In this document: piece after piece, positions 27,655 through 38,526 of the stretch
Layout of the letters: each line of letters begins with the position of its first letter
Position numbering within the stretch: position 1 is the stretch's first letter
Assembly: GCA_025352105.1 (NCBI GenBank)
Contig: JANXUB010000093.1
Location: 1 to 54,516 of the forward strand
Direction of reading: 5' to 3'
DNA from: Burkholderiales bacterium
GTDB taxonomy: Bacteria; Pseudomonadota; Gammaproteobacteria; Burkholderiales; Casimicrobiaceae
DNA: 54,516 bases
Program-made: the position numbers and the translations under genes
The notes under the pieces: generated by a model
What the model was told of the DNA's origin: nothing
Databases searched by the model: none
Seen by the model: only the letters and a program-made list of their open reading frames with translations

Positions 27655-29591
27655 GGGTTTTTCGCCATCTTCGCGCGCTCGGCCCGAACGGCCGCCGAGA
27701 TCACCGGCGCGGCGGCATAAGGCAGGCCCAGATAGCGACCGCGCATCGCTTCAGCCAACAGTCTCGCCGAGTCTTGCGGCTGCGGCGAGGTGTCGATCAT
27801 GAGCGTGGTGTATCCGCCGGCCCGAAGCCGCTTTGCCGCGTCGAGCGCGTCGAGCGCTGCCTGCGGGCGACCGGGCGTACCGTCGCGCGCGACATTGGCG
27901 CGACCATCGGTCAAAAAAACAATCGTGGTGGTCATGCCACGACGGCGGGCGGCCTCGGCGATTGCTACGGCCTGATCGATTCCGGAGGCGAGCGGCGTGC
28001 CACCGCCACCGGGCAGCGCAGTGAGCGAGCGTTTGGCGCGCACCAGCGAGCGCGTGGGCGGCAGCAGAACGTCGGCGATCTTGCCGCGAAAGCTCACCAG
28101 CGCGACCTGATCGCGGCGGATGTAGCACTCAGCGAGCAACAACTCCACTGCGCCCTTCGCCTCGGCCAGTCGGTGCAAGGCCGCCGAGCCCGAGGCGTCG
28201 ACGGCAAATACGGTGAGCGTTTCGCTGCGGAAGGCTCTTCGTGCGACATGCCAGTCATCGCGCTCAACCAAGAGCTTGGGCGACAACACAGCGCCCACCA
28301 AGGCGCGGCGCTCACGCAATTCACGCCGCACCGGTTGCCACGGTGCAGCCGCGCGAACAGTGGCGAGCACATGTACCCTGCCCCCGTGGCGCGCGTCGCC
28401 GCGACGAGGCGCTAACGGCCTGCCACGCTGTTGCGACTCACGCTCACGACCGTAGCGCCCCTGCGCGCCTGTTGCCGCGCTGTGTCCACCCAATTGCTCT
28501 GCAAGCTGCCGCAGTAAATTTGCACTGAGGGCAGCTCGCGAAGATTCAATCATGCGATCAGACATGGCGGAATCATCAGGCTGATTTTCTGCGTCGGGGC
28601 TGTTATCGCGGTTTGGGTCTTCGCCTTCACTGTTGAGCGAGGGCTGCTCATCTTGAGGTGGCGGAGGCGTCGGTTCTGATGATTGCTGTGGCTCGGAGTC
28701 GGCCTCAGTCTGTTCGGACTCTGCTGGCTGTTCGTGCAGCTCAGGCACGCGGGTTGCACGCGGCGCAAGCACCAGTTGTGCGGCGAGTGCGAGATCCTCG
28801 TCGACGATTGTTTCGCGCTCCGCAATCGCGGCAGCAGTGCAGCTGACCGCGACGGCGAGCTGTTGCGCACGCAGCGCTACAACGCCCATGGCATCGGCGG
28901 TCTGGCAGATCGCCGTGACACTATTTTCGTCAACGACGACGCTTCGTTCGAGCGCACAAGCGCCCGCTGATGGCCGCGAGGATGCAACGACATTCAGAGC
29001 GGTATCGAGCGACGACACACCCGCCAAACGCGTGGACACAAGGGTCAAATCGATCATGAATGCGACACGGTCTAACAACGCTGCCGGTGGGCGCTCGTCG
29101 TCATCGAGACTTTCGTCGTAAACGATTAGCAGCCACTTGGTTTGATCCACGCGCTGAACGCCATCGCGCTCGGTGCGAACTAAGCCCGCGTCCATTGCAG
29201 CTGCGAGACGTGCGGCGACCGAGGACGTGACTCGTTCCGCCATCGCGACCTGAAGCACACCGTTATTGGCTTGGGCGAGGAGCCCTTGTTCGGAGATGGG
29301 GCGGCCCGCCGCGAGCGTGGCTTGCAGATCAAGGCCGCCCAGCAAGCGGTCATCTGTTGTCGCAAGCGGGAGTCGATGCCACCGCATTGATCCTCGCGCA
29401 TCGAGTGCAGACTTAAGTCGCGCAACCCATTCGTCGCGAACTGGGCCAGAGCGCGCACGGATGCACACACCGCCCAGTCCAAATGGATTCGCGGCGAGCA
29501 GGTCAATCACCTGCAACGCACGCATCCAGCGTGACGCCGCCTGCTCGGCCAGCTGATCAGGCGTCAGATCGACAGGGGCGCTGTTGGTCAT
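27651..29591 (-). CDS. bchD: Magnesium chelatase subunit D
   Basis: 646-residue subunit that with BchI forms the double ring driving magnesium insertion by BchH. An N-terminal degenerate AAA+ region is followed by a long acidic and proline-rich linker (about residues 275-335) and a C-terminal von Willebrand A domain with the metal site DASGSAALHRL and, further on, the VFLTDGRANVARDG loop. The linker separates the two domains as in other D subunits. It follows bchI by 27 bp; a GTGA overlap leads into bchO. Confidence 0.95.
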   Translation of the reverse strand: MTNSAPVDLTPDQLAEQAASRWMRALQVIDLLAANPFGLGGVCIRARSGPVRDEWVARLKSALDARGSMRWHRLPLATTDDRLLGGLDLQATLAAGRPISEQGLLAQANNGVLQVAMAERVTSSVAARLAAAMDAGLVRTERDGVQRVDQTKWLLIVYDESLDDDERPPAALLDRVAFMIDLTLVSTRLAGVSSLDTALNVVASSRPSAGACALERSVVVDENSVTAICQTADAMGVVALRAQQLAVAVSCTAAAIAERETIVDEDLALAAQLVLAPRATRVPELHEQPAESEQTEADSEPQQSSEPTPPPPQDEQPSLNSEGEDPNRDNSPDAENQPDDSAMSDRMIESSRAALSANLLRQLAEQLGGHSAATGAQGRYGRERESQQRGRPLAPRRGDARHGGRVHVLATVRAAAPWQPVRRELRERRALVGAVLSPKLLVERDDWHVARRAFRSETLTVFAVDASGSAALHRLAEAKGAVELLLAECYIRRDQVALVSFRGKIADVLLPPTRSLVRAKRSLTALPGGGGTPLASGIDQAVAIAEAARRRGMTTTIVFLTDGRANVARDGTPGRPQAALDALDAAKRLRAGGYTTLMIDTSPQPQDSARLLAEAMRGRYLGLPYAAAPVISAAVRAERAKMAKNP

Positions 29592-29618
29592 CGCGAGAGT
29601 GCCCAGCCGCCGCTTCGG

Positions 29619-30680
29619 TCAGGCCACCGCCGTAACGCGCGCCGAAAGTTCGTCACCAAACACTTCATTCAACACGCGCTCAACTCGGCTTGAGGAACCG
29701 GCGTCATCCAGTGGATCGCGGCGCAGACGATGACGCAACGCCATCGGAGCCACGCGTCGCAAGTGGGTATCAGTCACCGTCGTCGCGCTCTCGAGTGCCG
29801 CCAACGAACGCCCGGCGCGCATCAGCGTCAGCTCACCACGCAGCCCGTCAGTACCGAGCGCGATGCAAATTTGGGCAGCGCGTTCGAGCACAGCATCGGG
29901 GATAGCCATCGAGCCAACGCGTTCGCGAGCCCCACTCAACTGCTTGCGCAACTTGTCTTCCGCGCGCTTCCATTGCGCTGCAAATTCCGCAGGCTGGCGC
30001 TCGTAGGCATCACGCCGCTGAATGACGGCAACGCGTTCAGGCACTGTCTTTGGCGTGGTCACATCGACCGACAAACCAAAGCGATCGAGCAGCTGCGGGC
30101 GCAGTTCGCCTTCCTCAGGATTGCCGCTGCCAACCAGCACAAAACGCGCCGGATGGCGCACGCTCAAGCCTTCGCGTTCGACCACATTTTCGCCGGATGC
30201 TGCCACGTCAATCAGCAAATCTACGAGGTGATCCTCCAGTAGATTCACCTCGTCGATGTACAAAAAGCCCCGATGCGATTTGGCAAGAAGGCCCGGCTCG
30301 AAAGACTTCACCCCGCTGGTCAGCGCCGCCTCCAGATCGAGCGCGCCGATCACGCGGTCCTCCGTCGCCCCGAGCGGCAGATCGACAACAGGTACGGGCG
30401 TGAGATGGCTTTTGATTGTCGCGCCACTGGCTTTGAGTGCGGCGCACTCACTGCAATTGGAACCGGTTGCCGCTGGGTCACACCCGTAGCGGCAGCCCGT
30501 GGTGACGCGCATCTTGGGAAGTAGGGCAGCGAGCGCGCGCACCGCCGTTGACTTTCCCGTGCCGCGATCGCCAAGCACCAGAACACCACCCACGCTCGGG
30601 TCGACTGCCGCGATCAGCAGCGAGAGCTTCATTTCGTCTTGACCGACGATGGCTGAAAAGGGAAAAGGTGCGTTAGACAT
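29619..30680 (-). CDS. bchI: Magnesium chelatase ATPase subunit I
   Basis: 353-residue AAA+ motor. Walker A is GDRGTGKS at 37-44, a cluster of four cysteines follows (TGCRYGCDPAATGSNCSECA), and the Walker B region reads HRGFLYIDEVNLLEDHLVD. The protein works with BchD and BchH on protoporphyrin IX in the cytoplasm. The ATG at 30680 gives the normal N-terminus ending in FSAIVGQDEMK. It lies 42 bp after the small membrane protein gene. Confidence 0.97.
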   Translation of the reverse strand: MSNAPFPFSAIVGQDEMKLSLLIAAVDPSVGGVLVLGDRGTGKSTAVRALAALLPKMRVTTGCRYGCDPAATGSNCSECAALKASGATIKSHLTPVPVVDLPLGATEDRVIGALDLEAALTSGVKSFEPGLLAKSHRGFLYIDEVNLLEDHLVDLLIDVAASGENVVEREGLSVRHPARFVLVGSGNPEEGELRPQLLDRFGLSVDVTTPKTVPERVAVIQRRDAYERQPAEFAAQWKRAEDKLRKQLSGARERVGSMAIPDAVLERAAQICIALGTDGLRGELTLMRAGRSLAALESATTVTDTHLRRVAPMALRHRLRRDPLDDAGSSSRVERVLNEVFGDELSARVTAVA

Positions 30681-30722
30681 TCGGGTGAAACTTTGAGGAC
30701 TGCAAATTTGACTAGGGCTGAA

Positions 30723-31004
30723 CTAGCCGGTTTGGCGTGAACGAAGACGGAGGCGCACATCAACCAGATGCGCGACCAATGCAGCAGACAAGGCAGCGGC
30801 AATCCAGAGTGAAGGGGCCTGTACCAGCGCTGCTTTCAACGCCAACACTAAAAACAATCCAGGCAGCAAGCCCGCGAGCAGCGCGCTGAGCGACCAGGTT
30901 CTGCTGCGTGTCCGGGCTGCGACTGCGAAGACCAGCGCTTCGAGCGCCATGACCGCGATCACCACATCGGCGATGCGACCACTGCGAAACAAAGACTCGA
31001 CCAT
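30723..31004 (-). CDS. Small multi-span membrane protein between tspO and bchI
   Basis: About 93 residues with two to three hydrophobic segments (IADVVIAVMALEALVFAVAA, then SALLAGLLPGLFLVLALKAAL and SLWIAAALSAALVAHLV) and a basic end RLRLRSRQTG. I do not recognise a named family. The ATG at 31004 is used; a GTG at 31010 with AAGG upstream fits equally well, and the longer frame from 31082 overlaps tspO. It sits in line with photosynthesis genes, so it is probably expressed with them. Confidence 0.65.
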   Translation of the reverse strand: MVESLFRSGRIADVVIAVMALEALVFAVAARTRSRTWSLSALLAGLLPGLFLVLALKAALVQAPSLWIAAALSAALVAHLVDVRLRLRSRQTG

Positions 31005-31056
31005 GTCCACTAGACAACCTTCAACGACGCATGCAGCGAGTTGATACGATGCATCG

Positions 31057-31578
31057 TCAAACCCGCCCAACAAACGGTGCATTCAGCGAGACGATAGCGG
31101 CATTGAGCACCGACGCAAACGATACCCACACGAGATACGGCACCAGGAGCCAGCTTGAGTGCCGCGCCCAACGCCAGAAGAACACGATGAGTGCAAGTAT
31201 GGAGAGCCACAGAAAGCCCACCTGCATCAACGCCCAGTCGGGACGCTCTAGGTAGAAAAAAAGCGTGCTCCAGGTCACGTTCATGACTGCGTTGAACGCG
31301 AAAAGCACCAGTATGAGCAGCCGCTGACGCGCCGATAACGCGCGTCGCCACGCCCAGACGCCTGCGATCGCGCAGCAAATAAAAATCGTCGTCCATGCGG
31401 GGCCAAACAACCAGTCTGGCGGCTGAAAGAAGGGTTTCTTAAGGCCGAAATACCAACCCCCCAGCCGCGTCAGCCCTGCTCCCGTTGCCGCGACAGCGGC
31501 AGCAGCCAAAGCGGCGATGAGGGACTGAAGCCAGATCGCAGTGCCACCCGCTCGTTTCGTGTCGCCAGCCTTAATCAT
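31057..31578 (-). CDS. tspO: Tryptophan-rich sensory protein TspO/MBR
   Basis: 173-residue five-helix membrane protein of the TspO/peripheral benzodiazepine receptor family, known in Rhodobacter to bind porphyrins and to lower photosynthesis gene expression under oxygen. Signature parts are GGWYFGLKKPFFQPPDWLFG (without its ends) and PAWTTIFICCAIAGVWAW, then FNAVMNVTWSTLFF and YLVWVSFASVLNAAIVSLN. The N-terminus is longer than average. ATGA overlap with bchP; the next gene begins about 50 bp downstream. Confidence 0.95.
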   Translation of the reverse strand: MIKAGDTKRAGGTAIWLQSLIAALAAAAVAATGAGLTRLGGWYFGLKKPFFQPPDWLFGPAWTTIFICCAIAGVWAWRRALSARQRLLILVLFAFNAVMNVTWSTLFFYLERPDWALMQVGFLWLSILALIVFFWRWARHSSWLLVPYLVWVSFASVLNAAIVSLNAPFVGRV

Positions 31579-32789
31579 GGGCGAACGAGCCCGGTCAGAT
31601 GGGCCATGTCTTTCAGAAAGATACGAAGGTGCGCCATCGGATCGGCCTTGACCAGCTTCTTGTGCATATAGGCCTGCCAGGTCAGTCGCTGAACATCGGG
31701 GTCAGCGCACATCGTGACGAAGCGCTCGCGACGCTTGTCGCTTGAATACCAAAACGATTGCATGATGCCAAGAATCCAGAACACCCGGCCATGTGCTTTC
31801 ATGAATTTCTTGCGGGCCGTTTTGAGCGCACCGGCTTCACCCGTGGTCAGGCACAACGCGGCAGCGTCCCCTGCCAATTGTCCGCCCAGCATGGCGTAGT
31901 AAATCCCCTCGCCAGAAGCAGGCGCAACGACGCCGGATGCATCACCCGCAAGCAACACGTCGCGGCCATTGTCCCAACGCTTTAACGGTTTCATCGGAAT
32001 CGGCGCACCTTCGTGGCGAATCGTTTCAAGCCCGGTCATGCCGCAGGCTTTGCGCATGTCGGCGACCGAGCCGCGCAACGAAAACCCTTTGTTTGCGCTA
32101 CCGGTGCCGATGCTCATCGTGTCGCCGTGCGGAAAGATCCAGCCGTAGAAGTCGGGCGACACGGGGCCTTGATAATAAACATCGCAGCGCTTGGGGTCGT
32201 AGGACGCGCCGTCGGGTGCGGGACTGGCGTCGGCTTTCGGCGCACGAACGATCTCGTGATACGCGAAGACATACTTCAGACGATCTGCGCCGGGGACTTC
32301 CTGGCGGCCGACTTGAGACAGCGCACCGTCGGCACCGATCACGAGTTTCGTATGCAGCGCCGCCTCTGTTGTTTCGCCTGATGGTCCACGCGTTTCGTAA
32401 TGAACCGTGACGACACCGTTTTCACGGGATATTTTTTTGTAAGTTCCGGTCAAGCGTTCTGCACCGGCGTCGCTGGCTCGGACTCGCAACCACTCGTCGA
32501 AATGCTCACGGTCCACCATGCCGACATAGCCGCCATCGATGGGCATGTCGACGGCGCGACCCTTCGGCGAAATCATGCGCGCCGAGTTGACTTTAGCGAC
32601 GATGAGGTTGTCGGGAATCTGAAATTCATCAATCAGGATCGGCGGCACCGCGCCACCACACGGCTTGATACGCCCCGCGCGATCCAGCAGCGCAACGCGA
32701 TGTCCCTGACGGGCGAGCACGCTTGCGGCGGTTGCCCCGGAAGGCCCGCCGCCTACCACGACCACGTCAAAAATATGCGCTGAATTCAT
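31575..32789 (-). CDS. bchP: Geranylgeranyl reductase BchP
   Basis: 404-residue flavoprotein that reduces the geranylgeranyl tail of bacteriochlorophyll to phytyl. The FAD motif VVVGGGPSGATAASVLARQG at the start, KPCGGAVPP, the GADGALSQVGR motif and the FAD-binding LAGDASGVVAPASGEGIYYA (ends trimmed) define the family. The ATG at 32789 follows an AAAGGTGGTCTC stretch. It lies 69 bp after bchG and is coupled to tspO. Confidence 0.96.
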   Translation of the reverse strand: MNSAHIFDVVVVGGGPSGATAASVLARQGHRVALLDRAGRIKPCGGAVPPILIDEFQIPDNLIVAKVNSARMISPKGRAVDMPIDGGYVGMVDREHFDEWLRVRASDAGAERLTGTYKKISRENGVVTVHYETRGPSGETTEAALHTKLVIGADGALSQVGRQEVPGADRLKYVFAYHEIVRAPKADASPAPDGASYDPKRCDVYYQGPVSPDFYGWIFPHGDTMSIGTGSANKGFSLRGSVADMRKACGMTGLETIRHEGAPIPMKPLKRWDNGRDVLLAGDASGVVAPASGEGIYYAMLGGQLAGDAAALCLTTGEAGALKTARKKFMKAHGRVFWILGIMQSFWYSSDKRRERFVTMCADPDVQRLTWQAYMHKKLVKADPMAHLRIFLKDMAHLTGLVRP

Positions 32790-32858
32790 GAGACCACCTT
32801 TACTACAAACAGACGTTTCACTGATCGTTAACTACGGGTGAGGGATTGGTCGAGAAGC

Positions 32859-33779
32859 TCACGAACCACCACCAAAGTCACGTACTGCAAACGCACAAAC
32901 CATCATGCCCGAAACAAAAACCGGGATGCCAAAGCCGCTGTACCAAATGGCATGACGGATGGGATCCTTGAGAAATCGGCGCATCAAAACGGCTTGCAGC
33001 ACAACGAGCAGCGCCACCGCGACGGCCTGCCAAGGCTTATGCCATGCAAACAGCAAAGACACCACAATGCATTGAGCGCCGAGCATGATGACGCAGGCGC
33101 AGAGTGCAGCGCCGGGTACGCCCAGTAGAACAGGAAGCGAGTTGACGCCCATCTTCTCATCGCCCTCAATCGATTTGAAATCGTTGAGTGTCATGATGCC
33201 ATGCGCCCCGATGCTGTAGAGAAGGGCAAGGCTCAATACCGCGAAATTCGGTGGCGACCCGCCTAGCATTACAGCGGCGCCGGTGACCCATGCAAGCCCT
33301 TCGTAACAAAGCCCACATGCGGCATTGCCCCACCAACCATTGCGCTTCAATCGGAGCGGGGGCGCGCTATAGGCCCATGCAAGCAGTAAACCGACTACTG
33401 CCGCCGTAAACCCCCACTTACCCAGAAGCGACGCGACAAGCAGAGAAAGAACCGTCCAGCCGCACGCCACATAAAGCCCCCACCGTCCGGGCATGCGACC
33501 CGATGGAATCGGGCGTTGCGGTTCATTGATTGCATCGACATGTCGATCAAACCAGTCGTTGACCGCTTGACTGGTCGCGCAAACCATCGGGCCTGCGAGC
33601 ACCACGCCCAAAATCAGCAAAAACCAATTACCGTCAAGCGCAACACCTGCCGAAACAACGCCGCAGGCAAACGCCCACATGGGAGGAAACCACGTTACCG
33701 GCTTGAGAAGTTCCAGAACGGTAGAGGCGCTGGGCACGGTGGGCGACCCAACGACAGCGGGTGAAGATACTGCTTTCAT
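32859..33779 (-). CDS. bchG: Bacteriochlorophyll synthase
   Basis: 306-residue integral membrane prenyltransferase of the UbiA family that esterifies bacteriochlorophyllide a. The aspartate motif NDWFDRHVDAINEPQRPIPS is intact, as is the second region TLNDFKSIEGDEKMGVNSLP; about eight hydrophobic segments follow each other. Start ATG at 33779, 18 bp after ppsR. A pucC-like gene often follows bchG in other clusters; none is present here. Confidence 0.96.
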   Translation of the reverse strand: MKAVSSPAVVGSPTVPSASTVLELLKPVTWFPPMWAFACGVVSAGVALDGNWFLLILGVVLAGPMVCATSQAVNDWFDRHVDAINEPQRPIPSGRMPGRWGLYVACGWTVLSLLVASLLGKWGFTAAVVGLLLAWAYSAPPLRLKRNGWWGNAACGLCYEGLAWVTGAAVMLGGSPPNFAVLSLALLYSIGAHGIMTLNDFKSIEGDEKMGVNSLPVLLGVPGAALCACVIMLGAQCIVVSLLFAWHKPWQAVAVALLVVLQAVLMRRFLKDPIRHAIWYSGFGIPVFVSGMMVCAFAVRDFGGGS

Positions 33780-33797
33780 CGAATCTGCCGCCTGTAC

Positions 33798-35288
33798 TTA
33801 GTGGCTGAGCGGTTCGCGAGCGTTGGCCTCGTCGGGTGGTAAGTTGCCGAGACCATAGCGGCGCATCTTCACGTAGAGGCTTTGACGGCTCAAGCCCAGC
33901 ATTTCGGCTGCTGCGGCGCGATTGTCCTGAGTCAGCTCAAGCGCGGCTTCGATGCAAAGCCGCTCGATGATGTCGGTACTTTCGCCGACCAGATCCTTGA
34001 GGGGCACGCGCCCGACCAATTCGGTTAACTGCTCAAGCGAGCGCGGTTGTTGGCGTTCGGTCGCAACAGACGGCGCAGCGCCAGCACCCAGGCGACGACC
34101 AATATCGCGAATTGAAAATCCACAGAACTGCTCGCGTCCGCTGGACACGATGACAGCGGATACCTCAACCTCGGCCAGATTGCCTTGAGTTCCGCGCAGG
34201 GTCGTGACAAAAAGCCGCACTGCACCGTATTGCCGCAGGTTAGTGACCAGCACGTCAAAGTCCACGGCAGTACGGCCCAGCCACCGATCAAGGCGCTGAC
34301 CACAGGCCTCTTCTTCCGACGCAACTTGAGAAAGCTCGACGAACGTGCTGTTGGCCGCCACGACCAGCCCTTCGCGATCCGTCATCACAAAGCAATCGGG
34401 CGCGACCTGAATAAGGCGATTCATGATGCTGCGAGCGCTGTCATCGGCCCTGAGCGGCGTAAATCGCACTACGAACAAAGCGCCGGGCTCTTGCCGAACA
34501 TAAGCGCAGGCGACAAAAAACTCCCGACCGCCATCCAGTAAGCGCACATGCGCCTCGTCGACCACGCTGCTAACACGCGCTTTGCCAAGCTGCGCTGCTA
34601 CGGCTTTGGTACTTTCGGCATCAAGGCCTAACGGAAAAATCTGTCCAACCAGCGGCGCACTTGACAAAGCCAGTAAGCGATTGGCAGCGGCGTTAGCTTC
34701 AACCACCGTCAGGGTTCCCGCGTCGATCACGAGAGTCGCCTCGGACGACAGCTGCAACGCCACGCGATAGAGCGACTGCGCATCGCGCAAACGCCAATAG
34801 TCGCGCTCAACCGATTGCTGCGCCTCGACAAGTCGCTGCTGCAACGCCGCATTCGAGCGCAAATCCCGCCCCATCGCCACAAGCGTGCCCTGCGAGCCAA
34901 ATCGACGAACCGCATAGGAGACAGGGACATCGATTCCGCGTACCGACGGATGATTGAGCTGCCGCCAAACCGTGGGGCTGTCGTTCACCGCATCGCGCAA
35001 TAGCGCCTCAACTTTCGGCAACGACTCTTTGGTAACGGTCGCGTTCCAAAGCTTGCCAATCCAATGCCGCCCCCCGTTGTCTAGAAGCGACACGTCGTTG
35101 CAATAAACCTCGCAGATTCGTCCTTCGGGATTCAGCAGTAATGTGACGTCAATAGCGGCAGTAAGCGCAATCAGCGCAGCACGTGTGTCAATCTCGCCCA
35201 GAAGCGATGCGACGTCGACCGCCATAACAGTGTCAACTGTCGCAGCAATACTCGCGTCGTCATGTGTCGAATGCTCTGGACTGGACAA
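33798..35288 (-). CDS. ppsR: Photosynthesis repressor PpsR/CrtJ
   Basis: 496-residue repressor of photosynthesis genes, with N-terminal and tandem PAS domains and a C-terminal Fis-type helix-turn-helix (NRAAAAEMLGLSRQSLYVKM). C445 in ERLCIEAALEL lies in the HTH just where the redox-active cysteine of CrtJ (Cys420) and PpsR (Cys424) is found. A second cysteine pair cannot be assigned surely. The start is taken as TTG at 35288 behind GGGAG; an ATG at 35225 would shorten the protein by 21 residues but has no ribosome site. It lies 20 bp after ppaA, and its predicted TGT-N12-ACA sites occur in four places in this window. Confidence 0.95.
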   Translation of the reverse strand: MSSPEHSTHDDASIAATVDTVMAVDVASLLGEIDTRAALIALTAAIDVTLLLNPEGRICEVYCNDVSLLDNGGRHWIGKLWNATVTKESLPKVEALLRDAVNDSPTVWRQLNHPSVRGIDVPVSYAVRRFGSQGTLVAMGRDLRSNAALQQRLVEAQQSVERDYWRLRDAQSLYRVALQLSSEATLVIDAGTLTVVEANAAANRLLALSSAPLVGQIFPLGLDAESTKAVAAQLGKARVSSVVDEAHVRLLDGGREFFVACAYVRQEPGALFVVRFTPLRADDSARSIMNRLIQVAPDCFVMTDREGLVVAANSTFVELSQVASEEEACGQRLDRWLGRTAVDFDVLVTNLRQYGAVRLFVTTLRGTQGNLAEVEVSAVIVSSGREQFCGFSIRDIGRRLGAGAAPSVATERQQPRSLEQLTELVGRVPLKDLVGESTDIIERLCIEAALELTQDNRAAAAEMLGLSRQSLYVKMRRYGLGNLPPDEANAREPLSH

Positions 35289-35308
35289 CCCAACTGCTCC
35301 CAGGAAAT

Positions 35309-36265
35309 CTAGCGTTTAATATGATCTGAAGTTCGAGCAGAAACTGCCCGCTCGCCGCGCGATACCGCATCCGGTGCGTCTTGCGCGGTGAAATCGGCAC
35401 CGGCGGTCACGGCAAACTCCGGGTGATCAACAAAGATCGGACCACCCACCATGACAACAACGTCCGGGTTACGCGACACATGACGCAGTGTGGTCACAGC
35501 TGTGGTCAGCGCTTCGAGCTTCACTTCACTTCCCACAGAAATTCCAACCAAGTCATACCACTCTTCGCCAACCTTGGACGCGACTTCGTTGTAGTCGCCC
35601 GGCAGATCGCTCCAGACTTCCCAACCTGCTCTTCTGAAAAACTCAGAGAGCATGAACAAGCCAAGCGTGTGCTGCTCTTTTGGCGCGGAGACAAGCAAGG
35701 CGCGCCGCGGTGTCGCTGCACTTTTCTCAGTCTCCTGAAATTTTGGGCTCAAAGCGTGCAACGACTGCTGCAAGCGCCACAGCCCCAGCGTAACTTCGCT
35801 GAAATTTGCCCGATCCGCATCCCAGTCACATCCGAGCTGACGGGCCGCAGGAGCGACCCAGTCGAGATAGACCCGATCCATGGAAACGCCGCTCGCTACC
35901 AGCGCCTCGATACGAGCGACTACCGTCGCGGAGTCGGTCTGGAAAGCAAGGTCAGCAAAATCCGAGACATCTTTGGCTGACGGCGCGGCCGGAACGATAG
36001 GCGCACTGATGGGTGCGCTCGGCAACGACACTGCAAGGCCGTGTGCCTGCGCGAGACGGGGGATAACCTGGCCGCGAATAAATTGCGTCAGCTGAAAAGC
36101 GTGCGCTTGTGTTGCCGAATCGCCCGCAACCGGAAGCGGGAACGAGTGGCGCGCCTCGTTTCGCAGCAAGGCTGTGCGCGATGCGGAGCCTTCGTGCTGT
36201 GTGGCACTGGTTGAGCTTTGCTCGGACTGAGCTGAATCTGTCGATGACTGTTGACCTACTGACAT
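35309..36265 (-). CDS. ppaA: B12-binding antirepressor PpaA/AerR
   Basis: 318-residue protein that relieves PpsR repression, using cobalamin as a light-sensing cofactor in its relatives. A serine/threonine-rich N-terminus is followed by a helical segment and a cobalamin-binding domain with SAPKEQHTLGLFMLSEFF, where H199 is the expected axial ligand, and later VVVMVGGPIF. The first residue of the classical DxHxxG motif is Glu (E197), a known AerR-like variation. The ATG at 36265 follows AAGGGAGG, which rules out the longer frame to 36451. It is the first gene of a leftward unit with ppsR and the bchG to crtB genes. Confidence 0.93.
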   Translation of the reverse strand: MSVGQQSSTDSAQSEQSSTSATQHEGSASRTALLRNEARHSFPLPVAGDSATQAHAFQLTQFIRGQVIPRLAQAHGLAVSLPSAPISAPIVPAAPSAKDVSDFADLAFQTDSATVVARIEALVASGVSMDRVYLDWVAPAARQLGCDWDADRANFSEVTLGLWRLQQSLHALSPKFQETEKSAATPRRALLVSAPKEQHTLGLFMLSEFFRRAGWEVWSDLPGDYNEVASKVGEEWYDLVGISVGSEVKLEALTTAVTTLRHVSRNPDVVVMVGGPIFVDHPEFAVTAGADFTAQDAPDAVSRGERAVSARTSDHIKR

Positions 36266-36671
36266 GCGACGCCTCCCTTGTGAACCCAGAACGATTGCAA
36301 ACAAGCGTCGTCCCGCGTGCTCACGACGGCCTCTCCAGCGCGCGAACACAGGCCCTAAAAACCATGACATCACGACTGGCGATGCCCGATGGTCGATCCG
36401 CCAGCGCATGCTTGACGAACTGTGGTTAGTAGACGCTGCCGCAGATTTCATGTCAAGCGCTTGTTACGACTCACACCAGGGTTTGAACAATCTTCGAATA
36501 CGCCCCTTTAGAAGCCGCAAAAATGGAACCCAATTGCGGCTTGCCGGTAGCTTGTTGATATTAGACGCTCGTGAAACCTGAGTGTCAACTTTTATTTACG
36601 TCAAGTTGACTTGACACATTGTGCGAACCGTTCTAAAACTCAAATCAAGCAGTAAATCGATACGAAATCTC
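36266..36671. other. Divergent control region between ppaA and bchF
   Basis: This 406-bp stretch separates two long divergent operons. Near its right end lie the overlapping PpsR boxes and a bchF promoter (36583-36639). The left part, up to 36450, is open in the ppaA frame but has no supporting ribosome site. No other gene is visible. The promoter of the ppaA unit must be here; I cannot place it with confidence. Confidence 0.6.
36583..36639 (+). promoter_or_regulatory. bchF promoter with overlapping PpsR-like boxes
   Basis: Box one is TGT-N12-ACG at 36583-36600, box two is CGT-N12-ACA at 36599-36616; each has one mismatch and they share two bases. The second contains the symmetric arms GTCAAG and CTTGAC. 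TTGACA at 36611-36616, a 17-bp spacer and TAAAAC at 36634-36639 give a promoter for the bchF operon, again with the -35 inside a box. Confidence 0.7.
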
Positions 36672-38515
<1,844 letters not shown>

Positions 38516-38526
38516 GGAGACCAACC

